Source of the DNA: CAYPHY01 sp964410625
GTDB taxonomy: Bacteria > Chloroflexota > Anaerolineae > Promineifilales > Promineifilaceae
Direction: 5' to 3'
Assembly: GCA_964410625.1 (NCBI GenBank)
Contig: CAYPHY010000001.1
Location: 1-64,000 of the forward strand
Length of the DNA stretch: 64,000 bases
The notes under the pieces are model-generated. The model searched no databases. It saw only the letters and a list, made by a program, of their open reading frames with translations, and had not been told where the DNA came from. Each line of letters begins with the position of its first letter. Position 1 is the stretch's first letter. Shown piece by piece: positions 1 to 7,475 of the stretch. The translations under genes were made by a program, and so were the position numbers.

Positions 1-16
1 TGGTTGTCAAGAATCA

Positions 17-112
17 GACTTACGCATTTTGACACAAATGACACGAATTTCACGAATATAGAGGTCGAACTTCGTGTTATTCGTGTCGAAAAATGTTGTC
101 ACTGCGTAAGTC
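17..112. repeat. MITE-like palindromic element, family A
   Basis: The ends are perfect 10-base inverted repeats, GACTTACGCA at 17 and TGCGTAAGTC at 103. The interior carries a second inverted motif (ACACGAAT / ATTCGTGT). There is no coding capacity. Related elements occur at 18.2, 25.4, 36.0, 38.35 and 51.7 kb. Nothing else is seen in bases 1-130. Confidence 0.7.
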
Positions 113-130
113 CTGTTAAATTAACCAACC

Positions 131-1369
131 TTAGCGATCAAGCCGCCAGCCGAGGAAGGGGACGAGCATCTCATCGGCCGTCAATCCGCCGTGCATTGAA
201 ATAAAGCGCGACATAAATTCCTGGTTGGACTGGGGAATGAGCATGTAGCCGTCGCGCATAATGGCGATGACGTCGCCGACGCGCTCGGCCGTTTTGCTGG
301 CGTGGGGTTGGGGGCCAAACAGCCCGGACGCCAGGGCATCGGCCGCCGGAAGCGCAGCCACAGCGTGACCAAGATGGGTATGGAGATAGTCTAGTAAGGC
401 TTGTTGTTGTCCTTGCCGGGCATAGAGATAGGCGGTGCGTGGATCACCAGCCGGTTGCATCAGCAACAAGCGGTGCAATTCAAGGTGGGACTCAATGAGT
501 AACTGTTGCCCTTGAGGCGCGGCCGTTTGTCCGTGATCAGCCAGCAACAGAAAGACCGTGCCTTCCCGCGCTGCCTGCCTAAGCGGCGCAAAGAGCAACG
601 TCTGGATTTGCGAGAAGATAGCATGTAGCTCGGCGGCCACGGCTGCGCTTTGCCAGCCGCGAAAGTGGCTGAGTGTGTCAACGAGCGGCCAATAAGCCAT
701 TGCCACCAACGGCTCGGCGGCCTTCTCCTCCAGCAGCTTTCGCAACTCGACCAACAGATCGCCCAGGCCGAGAATACCGTGCTGCTTTGCCACCCCCCGG
801 TCGTGCATCTGGCTCAGGCCGGAATCTACAATCTCATACCCCTTAAAGCTGTAGACGGGGATACCGGCCGCGCTTAATTGCTCGGCAAGACCAGGGACTT
901 CGAGGAATGTATCCGTTTGTAACCCTGCATCAATCAAAGCGTCGGGGTAACGGCCGAAAGAGGGGGAAAAGCCGATCATATTCCCCAGGGCGGCATACTC
1001 CGGGAAAAAGAGGTGCAAGCCCATCAGCCCGTGTCCGGCCGGGGCCACGCCGGTCCATAGCGAACTAAGCGCGGCAACCGTTGTCGAAGGAAAAACAGAG
1101 GTCATTTGCTCCTGCACCGCCGGCGCGGGCAAGGCGGCCGAAAAAGCGGCTTGCTGCCGTTCAAGCAAATTCCAGCCCATGGCATCAATGAGCAGCGCGA
1201 CAACCCGGCGCACGCCTCCATCACCAACCAACGGCCGCCAAAACGCCTCATCCAATGGCGGCAACCCGGCAAATGGTCTGCTCAACAAGGCAGCAATTGT
1301 CGCCGGAACATTCGCCAGGGAACGGCCGTTGTAGTCGGGGAGGATGAATTCGGGGGGGAGGGATGACAT
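131..1369 (-). CDS. Alkaline-phosphatase-superfamily protein (type I phosphodiesterase / nucleotide pyrophosphatase-like)
   Basis: The 412-residue protein has the metal-binding core of the alkaline phosphatase superfamily: an early LLIDAMGWN segment (metal Asp), the nucleophile region FPSTTVAALSSLWTG, which is preceded by a Ser/Thr-rich turn, and a late LLADHGQTAA segment (Asp-His metal ligands). Members hydrolyse phosphodiester or phosphomonoester bonds, but the substrate cannot be told from sequence. No signal peptide is evident, so it is probably cytosolic. It is the last gene of the nuo-atp minus-strand array, separated from atpF by 229 bases filled with hairpin repeats, so co-transcription is possible but unproven. 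It occupies the place where F1 genes would normally follow Fo genes. Confidence 0.8.
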   Translation of the reverse strand: MSSLPPEFILPDYNGRSLANVPATIAALLSRPFAGLPPLDEAFWRPLVGDGGVRRVVALLIDAMGWNLLERQQAAFSAALPAPAVQEQMTSVFPSTTVAALSSLWTGVAPAGHGLMGLHLFFPEYAALGNMIGFSPSFGRYPDALIDAGLQTDTFLEVPGLAEQLSAAGIPVYSFKGYEIVDSGLSQMHDRGVAKQHGILGLGDLLVELRKLLEEKAAEPLVAMAYWPLVDTLSHFRGWQSAAVAAELHAIFSQIQTLLFAPLRQAAREGTVFLLLADHGQTAAPQGQQLLIESHLELHRLLLMQPAGDPRTAYLYARQGQQQALLDYLHTHLGHAVAALPAADALASGLFGPQPHASKTAERVGDVIAIMRDGYMLIPQSNQEFMSRFISMHGGLTADEMLVPFLGWRLDR

Positions 1370-1375
1370 GAGATT

Positions 1376-1440
1376 GGAGACTAGAGATTAGGAGATCAGG
1401 AGATTTAAGTCTCCCAATCTCATACGCTCCCAGTCTCTTT
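1376..1440. repeat. Intergenic hairpin of GAGACT/GAGATT words
   Basis: One arm consists of purine words such as GGAGACTAGAGATTAGGAG and the other of their pyrimidine complements (CTCCCAATCTC, CTCCCAGTCTC). It lies directly before the start of the phosphatase gene. It belongs to the same family as 2685-2746, 9031-9090, 11352-11435, 40233-40325 and 49070-49137. Confidence 0.65.
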
Positions 1441-1499
1441 GCTTTTAAAACAGTAGCGGCCGCTTCAAGAGCAGCCGCCATCTTCTTCCTCTTCTCCAC

Positions 1500-1592
1500 A
1501 ACAGTAGACAGTAGCCAGTTGGCAGTAAGCACAAAAACATTCCGGCTAAAAGCCGGTAAGCGTGCCTGCTGTCAACTGCCTACTGCTTACTT
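1500..1592. repeat. Intergenic hairpin of CAGTAAGCAGTAGGCAG words with an inner stem
   Basis: The left arm, with CAGTAG/GCCAGTTGGCAGTAAGC words, pairs with the right arm GTCAACTGCCTACTGCTTAC. Between them is a separate small stem, CCGGCT-AAA-AGCCGG. It ends a few bases from the atpF stop codon, so it could act in 3'-end formation of the atp transcript. Related copies lie near 45.7, 49.7 and 50.7 kb. Confidence 0.6.
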
Positions 1593-1598
1593 TTAAGC

Positions 1599-2306
1599 TT
1601 AGCGTCGCAAAGCGTCTTCCATCGCGCTCATGCGGCTGGCAACGCTGTCGTCTACCACACGGTCGCCAACCCGCACGACGAGGCCGCCCAGAATGGTCGG
1701 GTCCACGCGGAAGTTCACTTCTTGGACGTTCAACGATTTGCGAACATTTTCCTTCTCGGCGTCGCTCAACGGCAGTGCGCTGGTGACTTCGGCCGAATCG
1801 CCGCTCAGGCCCGCCGCACCAGCCGGTGCTTTGGAGAAGAAATCGGCGATCAGACGACGCTGGCGTTGCTCATCCAGCGATTCGCCAACGAGCTTGTTGG
1901 CGGCGGCAATGGAGATCGCCGCTACCTGTCCGCGCAGGTCGGCCAGGATGCGATCACGCTCTTCAACGGCCGCTGCCTGGGCATTGGCGGTAATCGCCTT
2001 GGCGTCTTCACGCGCTCTTGCTTCAATGTCCTTAGCTGCCTGTTCCGCCTGCACCACCGCCTCGCGGCGAACATTGGCCGCCTCGCCACGCGCTTCATCA
2101 AGGATGCGCCGCGCTTCCGCGTCGGCGTTTTCGCGGGCAATGGCCGCCTGTCGTGCATCCTCCAACCCCTTAGCGATGCGCTGCTTGCGTTGCTCCAGGA
2201 CGTTGAGGATCGGCCGGTACAGCCAGCCAGTCAAAGCTGTCATCAAGATGATGAAGGCCAGGATCTGTACAATGAGATAACCTATATTAATGCCTAATGC
2301 TTCCAT
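1599..2306 (-). CDS. atpF: ATP synthase Fo subunit b fused to the C-terminal part of subunit delta
   Basis: This is the peripheral stalk of F-type ATP synthase. Residues about 8-28 form the single membrane helix and residues 30-165 a long Ala/Arg/Glu-rich coiled coil typical of subunit b. From about residue 170 the sequence changes to a delta-type C-terminus: LPLSDAEKENVRKSL, then DPTILGGLVVRVGDRVVDDS, the conserved end of delta (E. coli: MAGVIIRAGDMVIDGSV). The six-helix N-terminal domain of delta, which caps the alpha subunits, is missing. Length is 235 residues against about 156 for E. coli b. The start has a good ribosome site (GGAGAATAAG before ATG). It is the last atp gene here; no alpha, beta, gamma or epsilon gene follows. 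Confidence 0.9.
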   Translation of the reverse strand: MEALGINIGYLIVQILAFIILMTALTGWLYRPILNVLEQRKQRIAKGLEDARQAAIARENADAEARRILDEARGEAANVRREAVVQAEQAAKDIEARAREDAKAITANAQAAAVEERDRILADLRGQVAAISIAAANKLVGESLDEQRQRRLIADFFSKAPAGAAGLSGDSAEVTSALPLSDAEKENVRKSLNVQEVNFRVDPTILGGLVVRVGDRVVDDSVASRMSAMEDALRR

Positions 2307-2325
2307 CTTATTCTCCGTAAGAGTG

Positions 2326-2392
2326 ATGAGGGTGGCGGAAGAAGGACAAATGAGATGTGCGCTTCATCCTTCAGCCTTCATCCTTTTCTTCT
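2326..2392. repeat. GATGAAGG/CTTCATCC-word repeat between atpE and atpF
   Basis: The left side has GGCGGAAGAAGGACAAATGAG and the right has CTTCATCCTTCAGCCTTCATC followed by CTTTTCTTCTCATT. The partial inverted repeat fills almost the whole atpE-atpF gap, so it is internal to the operon. Confidence 0.5.
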
Positions 2393-2394
2393 CA

Positions 2395-2643
2395 TTAGGC
2401 CACGAACAGGATAATCAGAGCTACCACTAGCGCGTAGATGGCGACGGCCTCAGCGAAAGCGATACCCAGAATCATGTTCGTTTGGATTGCACCGGCCGCA
2501 TCTGGATTGCGAGCGATACCCTGTACAGCACCACCCACAACAATACCCACACCAGCACCGGCACCAATGGCTCCGGTCATTGCCAGACCCGCACCAACTA
2601 ATTTGAGACCATCTGCAATCAACGCAGCAGCTTCAGCTTCCAT
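2395..2643 (-). CDS. atpE: ATP synthase Fo subunit c
   Basis: The 82-residue double-helix hairpin forms the rotor ring. The first helix has the packed glycine motif GAIGAGAGVGIVVGG (about residues 24-38), the polar loop is R45-N46-P47, and the ion-binding carboxylate is E65 in helix 2. The residue after E65 is alanine, and I do not see the Gln/Ser/Thr ligand set of sodium-type rings, so proton coupling is inferred. A strong ribosome site (GGAGGTTAC) precedes the ATG. The gene sits between atpB and atpF, in the usual order. Confidence 0.95.
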   Translation of the reverse strand: MEAEAAALIADGLKLVGAGLAMTGAIGAGAGVGIVVGGAVQGIARNPDAAGAIQTNMILGIAFAEAVAIYALVVALIILFVA

Positions 2644-2684
2644 GTCAAGTAACCTCCAAAAGATTTGTAAATATTGCTCACAAA

Positions 2685-2746
2685 GAGACTAAGAGACTGT
2701 GAGATTGAGAGACTTAAATCTCTTAATCTCACAGTCTCTTAGTCTC
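2685..2746. repeat. 31-bp-arm hairpin between atpB and atpE
   Basis: Arms at 2685-2715 and 2716-2746 pair over 31 bases with about three mismatches and practically no loop. They consist of GAGACT/GAGATT words. The element lies inside the operon, between the atpB stop and the atpE ribosome site, so it may uncouple or stabilise transcript segments. Confidence 0.75.
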
Positions 2747-2750
2747 ACTC

Positions 2751-3803
2751 TTAATGTTCGTGTTCTTCGTCGTGATGGCTTACGGTTGCGCCGGACATGA
2801 AGGTCAGCGTCAGCAAGCCAAAGACGAGTGCTTGAATGGCCCCTACGAAAAACTCGAGGCCGTAGACCGCTACCAGGGCAACCGGAGCCAGGAAGGCGAT
2901 AACAAACAACAACACTTGACCGGCGAAGATGTTACCGAGGAGACGGAAAGAGAACGATAGAATTTTAGCGATTTCGGAAATGAACTCAATCAGACCCACC
3001 AGCGTATCCATCAGGCTGAGGGGGTTCTTTTTGATCTTATCGCCGCTAAAGGTAAAGAATTTGCTCAGATAGCGTGGTCCCAGGGCGCGGAACCCGAAGT
3101 ATTGGGTGAAGATCACTGAAATGAGCGCCAGGGCAACGGTGAAGTTAAGGTCGGTCGCGGCCGCACGGACGAAGGGAACAATTGTCCAGTCAGCATCATC
3201 AGGTTTGTTGCCTTCCGCATTTTCAGGCGCACGCAGTAAGAAGATTCCTCGCTGCCAGTCGCCTTCGTTAGCCAGGTCTACTTCATGCTCCACTTCATGC
3301 TCAATTTCCTCTGCCTCGGCCGGGCTAAGCCCTTCGGCCAGCGCAGCATCATGAGCCTTTAATGCCTCAAAGTGAGGCTTGTTTTCCCAAATGCCAATGC
3401 TATCCACGCCGGGGATCAACTCGATCCAGTTGGCGGCGAGGATGAGCAAGACAAAGGTCATGAAGAAAGGAAAGAACGCTCTGGCCCATTTGCCGGAAGC
3501 GTTCTCAACATAGCCATAGGCTCCTTCGACGAGCGCCTCGATCACGTTATAGAAACCGCTTGGCACCTCATCGGCCGTGCGCGAACGGGCGCGGGCAGCC
3601 AGGGCAATGACAATCAACACAATGTAAGCCAGCAACGTACCAATGAAGGTATTGGTCAGGACACCAACAAGCGGAATACCGCGGGCTAATACTTCACCGG
3701 GCAACTGAATGTTAGGCAGCACTGGTTGCGGCAGGCCAAACGCCCCCAATGTGATCAGGAGCGTCAGTAAGAGCGCAACATAGATGATATATCGCTTTTT
3801 CAT
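2751..3803 (-). CDS. atpB: ATP synthase Fo subunit a
   Basis: This is the stator half-channel subunit. The key arginine is R287 in FSFRLLGNIFAGQVLL, matching E. coli aR210. Membrane helices occur at about residues 5-23, 50-70, 110-130, 218-238 and 262-340. The protein is 350 residues long against about 270 in E. coli. Much of the excess is an acidic, His-containing insertion at about residues 141-206, containing AEEIEHEVEHEVDLANEGD, placed between the second and third core helices. The C-terminus ends in a His/Glu tail (HHDEEHEH). The gene starts 10 bases after atpI/Z and is followed by atpE. Confidence 0.95.
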   Translation of the reverse strand: MKKRYIIYVALLLTLLITLGAFGLPQPVLPNIQLPGEVLARGIPLVGVLTNTFIGTLLAYIVLIVIALAARARSRTADEVPSGFYNVIEALVEGAYGYVENASGKWARAFFPFFMTFVLLILAANWIELIPGVDSIGIWENKPHFEALKAHDAALAEGLSPAEAEEIEHEVEHEVDLANEGDWQRGIFLLRAPENAEGNKPDDADWTIVPFVRAAATDLNFTVALALISVIFTQYFGFRALGPRYLSKFFTFSGDKIKKNPLSLMDTLVGLIEFISEIAKILSFSFRLLGNIFAGQVLLFVIAFLAPVALVAVYGLEFFVGAIQALVFGLLTLTFMSGATVSHHDEEHEH

Positions 3804-3812
3804 TCTCCGGCT

Positions 3813-4082
3813 TTATCCTCCGTCTGTTTGATCATTACGCTTTTTTGGTTGCTGTGCGCGGGCGGTCGCATACAGGCTGACGCGCACGATAATATACAGT
3901 GTTACCGGAACACTGCCAACCATTAGTAAAATTGTAAAAATTGGTTCTGTACCCAGGAATCGGTCGAGTAAAACTCCAGCTCCCAGTGCCAGCCCAATAA
4001 TGATGATGGTAATGCAACCTACCTGACCGACAATTCCGGCCAGGAGCGAAGTTTGGTTAATATCGGGCTGGTTCTTATTCAC
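3813..4082 (-). CDS. AtpI/AtpZ-type small membrane protein of the ATP synthase operon
   Basis: The 89-residue protein has two membrane helices (about 20-40 and 46-68). The GLALGAGVLLDRFLGTEPIFTILLMVGS segment is typical of the AtpZ/AtpI family, whose members help assemble the c-ring or carry Mg2+/Ca2+. It is the first gene of the Fo cluster, the usual position of this family. The assignment to AtpZ rather than AtpI cannot be settled by eye. Confidence 0.8.
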   Translation of the reverse strand: MNKNQPDINQTSLLAGIVGQVGCITIIIIGLALGAGVLLDRFLGTEPIFTILLMVGSVPVTLYIIVRVSLYATARAQQPKKRNDQTDGG

Positions 4083-4142
4083 GTTTACTCGGCCCAGACA
4101 AGTTTCTTTTGTGCATTATATCACAATCGAAAGTGGTGACAA

Positions 4143-4180
4143 TTAGAAACCGAGTTTTTCCGAAAAAACTCGGTTTCTAA
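4143..4180 (-). terminator. Perfect 17-bp hairpin between nuoN and atpI/Z
   Basis: Arms at 4143-4159 and 4164-4180 are exact complements around the 4-base loop CCGA. The stem carries five A/T pairs next to the loop and starts three bases after the nuoN stop codon. No clear U-run follows on the minus strand. It is either a weak terminator/processing stem at the nuo-atp boundary or another member of the intergenic hairpin set. Confidence 0.55.
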
Positions 4181-4183
4181 ACT

Positions 4184-5680
4184 TTAGCCGGGGAAAAATG
4201 ATTGCGCCGCTTGCCTTGTCCATTCAAAGGCGGCATTGGCGCTGACGCCCAGGTAGACGATGAAAAAGAGCGACACGGCCAGACCAATTTGCGCGGCTCG
4301 TGATGTTGGAATCGGCAGTTCCTCTTCGTCCGAGCGATAGAGGTACATGTATTTGATGATGGACAGGTAGTAGTATAGCCCAACGAAGGCATTGAGAATG
4401 CCGATCAGCGCCAGCCACCACAGACCGGAGTCTATGGCCGCGCGGAACAAGAAGAACTTGGCAAAGAAACCGGCCGTTGGCGGAATGCCACCCAACGACA
4501 ACACCGCAATCAGCATGACCAGCGCCAGGAAGGGTGAACGGCGGTTCAGGCCGGAGAGGTCTCTCAGTTCGTCGGAATTGGTGACGTTGCTGACGAGGAT
4601 AATCACCCCAAAGGCGGCGATGTTGGTGAAGATATACATCAGCAAATAGTACATGGATGCGCCGGAACCGTCCTGGGAGAGGGAGACCAGACCGATTAGC
4701 GTATAGCCTGCCTGGGCAATCGAAGAGTAGGCCAGCAGCCGCTTGATGTTGGTCTGAAAGATAGCGACGAAGTTACCCAGCGTCATGGTGATGATGCAGA
4801 TGGCAACCAGCATCGCCCACCACTCCGTGGCAGGAGAGGGCACACCCAAGACCCCGGCGGAAAAGACGCGCAAGAAGATGGCAAATCCGGCCGCTTTCGA
4901 TGCCGTTGAGACAAAGCCGGTGAAAGGCGTCGGCGCCCCTTCATACACGTCCGGCGTCCAGAAGTGGTAGGGGACAACGGAAATCTTGAAGCCGAAGCCG
5001 ACGACGATCAGCACGGCCGCCAACAAGACAACCGGCTGCACGGCCGCGATCTGCTGCCCACTGGCAAACAGATTGCCGATCAGATAGAGGTTGGTTTGTC
5101 CGGTGACGCCATAGAGCAGGCTCATGCCATAGAGCATAATCGCCGTCGTAAATGCGCCATAGATAAAGTATTTCATCCCCGCTTCGGTCGAACGACGGCT
5201 ACCGGTGAAGAACCCGGCCAGGACGTAGGAGGAGATACTGGCGGTTTCCAGGGCGACGTAGATCATGATCAGATCGGCCGCGGCGGCCATCAGGCTGAAG
5301 CCAATCGTCGCTGTGATCAACAGCGAGTAATACTCGCTGCGCTGCAAGCGCACCACATCCATTGAGAGCAAGCTGGTGATGGTCAGCGCCAGCAGGAACA
5401 TGACGCGAAAGACGAGCGTTACCAGGTCATTTCGCACCATACCGCCCCAGATCAAGCTTTCTTGCAGGCTGGCGTTCACATCAGGGACCTGGAAGAATAT
5501 CCACTGTCCGAGCGTTGCCAGGAGGATGATAAACGCGCCCCAGGCGGTCAATTGTCCCACCTGTCGCCGCTGTTCCGGCGGCAAAAAACGGTCGTAGAGC
5601 AGGACGACAAAGAGCAAGATTATCAGACTTAGCTCCGGCAATAGGGCCAGATACCAGTCAGGTGTGATGTTGGCAGTCAA
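4184..5680 (-). CDS. nuoN: NADH-quinone oxidoreductase subunit N
   Basis: This is an antiporter-like proton-pumping subunit of the complex I membrane arm. It is 498 residues with about 14 membrane helices. Channel residues are present: Glu in LETASISSYVLAGFF, Lys in GFGFKISVVPYHFWTPDVYEG, Lys in STASKAAGFAIF, and the late GGIPPTAGFFAKFF motif. It is the last nuo gene in transcription order, 55 bases after nuoM1 and 102 bases before the atp genes. Confidence 0.95.
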   Translation of the reverse strand: MTANITPDWYLALLPELSLIILLFVVLLYDRFLPPEQRRQVGQLTAWGAFIILLATLGQWIFFQVPDVNASLQESLIWGGMVRNDLVTLVFRVMFLLALTITSLLSMDVVRLQRSEYYSLLITATIGFSLMAAAADLIMIYVALETASISSYVLAGFFTGSRRSTEAGMKYFIYGAFTTAIMLYGMSLLYGVTGQTNLYLIGNLFASGQQIAAVQPVVLLAAVLIVVGFGFKISVVPYHFWTPDVYEGAPTPFTGFVSTASKAAGFAIFLRVFSAGVLGVPSPATEWWAMLVAICIITMTLGNFVAIFQTNIKRLLAYSSIAQAGYTLIGLVSLSQDGSGASMYYLLMYIFTNIAAFGVIILVSNVTNSDELRDLSGLNRRSPFLALVMLIAVLSLGGIPPTAGFFAKFFLFRAAIDSGLWWLALIGILNAFVGLYYYLSIIKYMYLYRSDEEELPIPTSRAAQIGLAVSLFFIVYLGVSANAAFEWTRQAAQSFFPG

Positions 5681-5735
5681 TTAACCACCTCCCAAAGAAA
5701 TGGATGAAGGCTGAAGGATGAATTCATTGTTGTCA

Positions 5736-7379
5736 TTAGAAGCCGGTAAGACGAGCGAGCAGGGTGCGGCCGATTTCAATGGCCGTACTGGATACGGTGG
5801 GCGCGAACTCGGCCGCTTGTTGTGCCTCTTGCAAGCGGGCCACAATGGGCGCAACGCCAGACTCTACAATCGGCGCAATGACGGCGGGAAGCACACCGAT
5901 CAGCACCAGGATGACACAAAAGCCAACCAGTGTCACTTTGTCAATCGCCAGCAACGGCCGCATGTCGTGATATTGATGCTCGTCGTATTCTCCAAAAAAG
6001 ACCTTGTGGACTGCGCGAAAAATGTAGGCAGCGGTAATGACAATGCCCAGAATCGCCAGGATCGCCACAATTTGATAGAAAGTGGATGGGTTCAGCCCGA
6101 AGATACCGCTGAAGTTTAAGCCACTCCCTTCCCACACACCTAAAAAGATGGGGAATTCAGCGATAAAGCCGGACAAGCCGGGCATACCCATCGAAACCAG
6201 GCCGCCGACAATGAAGGCGAAGACTGTCCAGGGTAGGGCGCGACGCATTCCACTGAGTTCATCCATATTGCGCGTGTGGGTGCGGTCATAGATCATGCCG
6301 ACGACGGAGAAGAAGAGCGCGGTCATCACCCCGTGGCTGACCATTTGAATGGACGCACCGACAAAGCCGTTCAGCGTCAGGGCGGCAAAGCCCATTGAGA
6401 CCAGGCCCATATGGCTGACACTGGAGTAGCCGATCAGGTACTTCAGGTCACGCTGGCGCATGGCGATCAGCGAACCGTAGATGACGTTGATCAGGGTGAG
6501 CAAGATGATCAAGGGCATCCAATAGACTGTGCCTTCGGGCAAAAGCTGGATGCCAACGCGCAAGGAGGCATAGGCCCCCAGCTTCATCAGTACACCGGCG
6601 TGGATCATGGAAACGGCCGTTGGTGCAGCCACGTGACCATCGGGCGACCAGTTATGGAAGGGCCACAAACCGGCAAGGATGGCAAAGCCGATGAACAGCG
6701 GCATAAACCAGATCACCTGGACATTAAAGGGGAAGTTAGCCTCTGACCAGATGCGCAGATCGAAGGTACGCAACGCTTCGCCCCCCTCAACCGGCGTGAA
6801 GTACAGTACCAGGAATGCGATGAAAGAGATGAAGCTGCCAATTAGCAGGTAGAGGGTCAGCTTCATTGCCGCATATTCGCGGGTCTGCTTCCAGCCCCAG
6901 ACGACGATCAGCACGTACATCGGCAGCACCGCCAGCTCATAGAAGAAGAAGAGCAGGAAGGCGTCTACAGCGACAAAGACTCCCTGGACACCGGCGACGA
7001 GGAGCATGAAGAAGGCGAAGAACTCGCGCGGCCGATCATCAATGCTCCATGAAATGAGGACACCGCCCAGCCCAACGATGGAAGTCAGTAAGACTAGCGT
7101 CGCGCTCAAGCCATCTACGCCGACGATATAGTTGACGCCAATAGTCGGAACCCAGCTGTACTCTTCAAGGAATTGGAGCGTATCAGCCCAGGGTGTTCCG
7201 GCCGGCGGCAAATTCTGGTAGGTAGCGACATAGACATAGAGCGACAAAATCAGCCCCATGATCATCGTTGCCACAGCCACCATTCGCGCGTTTTCGCCGC
7301 GCTCCTTCGGCAAGAGCAGAATAATCACGCCAGCCACAATGGGCGAAAGAGCAATTACTGATAAGAACGGAAAATCCAT
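5736..7379 (-). CDS. nuoM: NADH-quinone oxidoreductase subunit M, divergent copy (NuoM1)
   Basis: This is the first of two adjacent antiporter-like NuoM subunits, 547 residues. I start it at ATG 7379 (MDFPFLSVIA); a longer frame to 7445 only translates hairpin repeat. E148 (FFFYELAVLPMY), K266 (GVLMKLGAY) and the late Glu (GFIAEFPIF) match channel residues of E. coli NuoM (E144, K265, E407). The central helix-7 lysine does not: FAIKVPxWPFH is replaced by FAILAGLWPFH, so L235 stands where E. coli has K234. The following motif is NWSPDGH instead of TWLPDAH. It therefore belongs to a distinct NuoM branch, not a recent duplicate of the neighbour. Confidence 0.93.
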   Translation of the reverse strand: MDFPFLSVIALSPIVAGVIILLLPKERGENARMVAVATMIMGLILSLYVYVATYQNLPPAGTPWADTLQFLEEYSWVPTIGVNYIVGVDGLSATLVLLTSIVGLGGVLISWSIDDRPREFFAFFMLLVAGVQGVFVAVDAFLLFFFYELAVLPMYVLIVVWGWKQTREYAAMKLTLYLLIGSFISFIAFLVLYFTPVEGGEALRTFDLRIWSEANFPFNVQVIWFMPLFIGFAILAGLWPFHNWSPDGHVAAPTAVSMIHAGVLMKLGAYASLRVGIQLLPEGTVYWMPLIILLTLINVIYGSLIAMRQRDLKYLIGYSSVSHMGLVSMGFAALTLNGFVGASIQMVSHGVMTALFFSVVGMIYDRTHTRNMDELSGMRRALPWTVFAFIVGGLVSMGMPGLSGFIAEFPIFLGVWEGSGLNFSGIFGLNPSTFYQIVAILAILGIVITAAYIFRAVHKVFFGEYDEHQYHDMRPLLAIDKVTLVGFCVILVLIGVLPAVIAPIVESGVAPIVARLQEAQQAAEFAPTVSSTAIEIGRTLLARLTGF

Positions 7380-7398
7380 ATAGCACTCAAAGGCTGAA

Positions 7399-7461
7399 GG
7401 ATGAAGGATGAGGGATGAAGAATGGGGATGAAATTCATTCTTCATCCCTCATCCTTCATCC
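7399..7461. repeat. 26-bp perfect hairpin of GATGAAGG words
   Basis: Arms at 7399-7424 and 7436-7461 are exact complements with an 11-base loop, and are made of GGATGAAGGATGAGGGATGA-type words. The element fills the nuoM2-nuoM1 gap inside the operon. Confidence 0.8.
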
Positions 7462-7475
7462 TTCCATCTTCATCC

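Noticed and set aside
7380..7445. Extended N-terminus of NuoM1 (MKNEFHPHSS...)
   Set aside because: It only translates the GATGAAGG hairpin repeat; the conserved protein starts at 7379.
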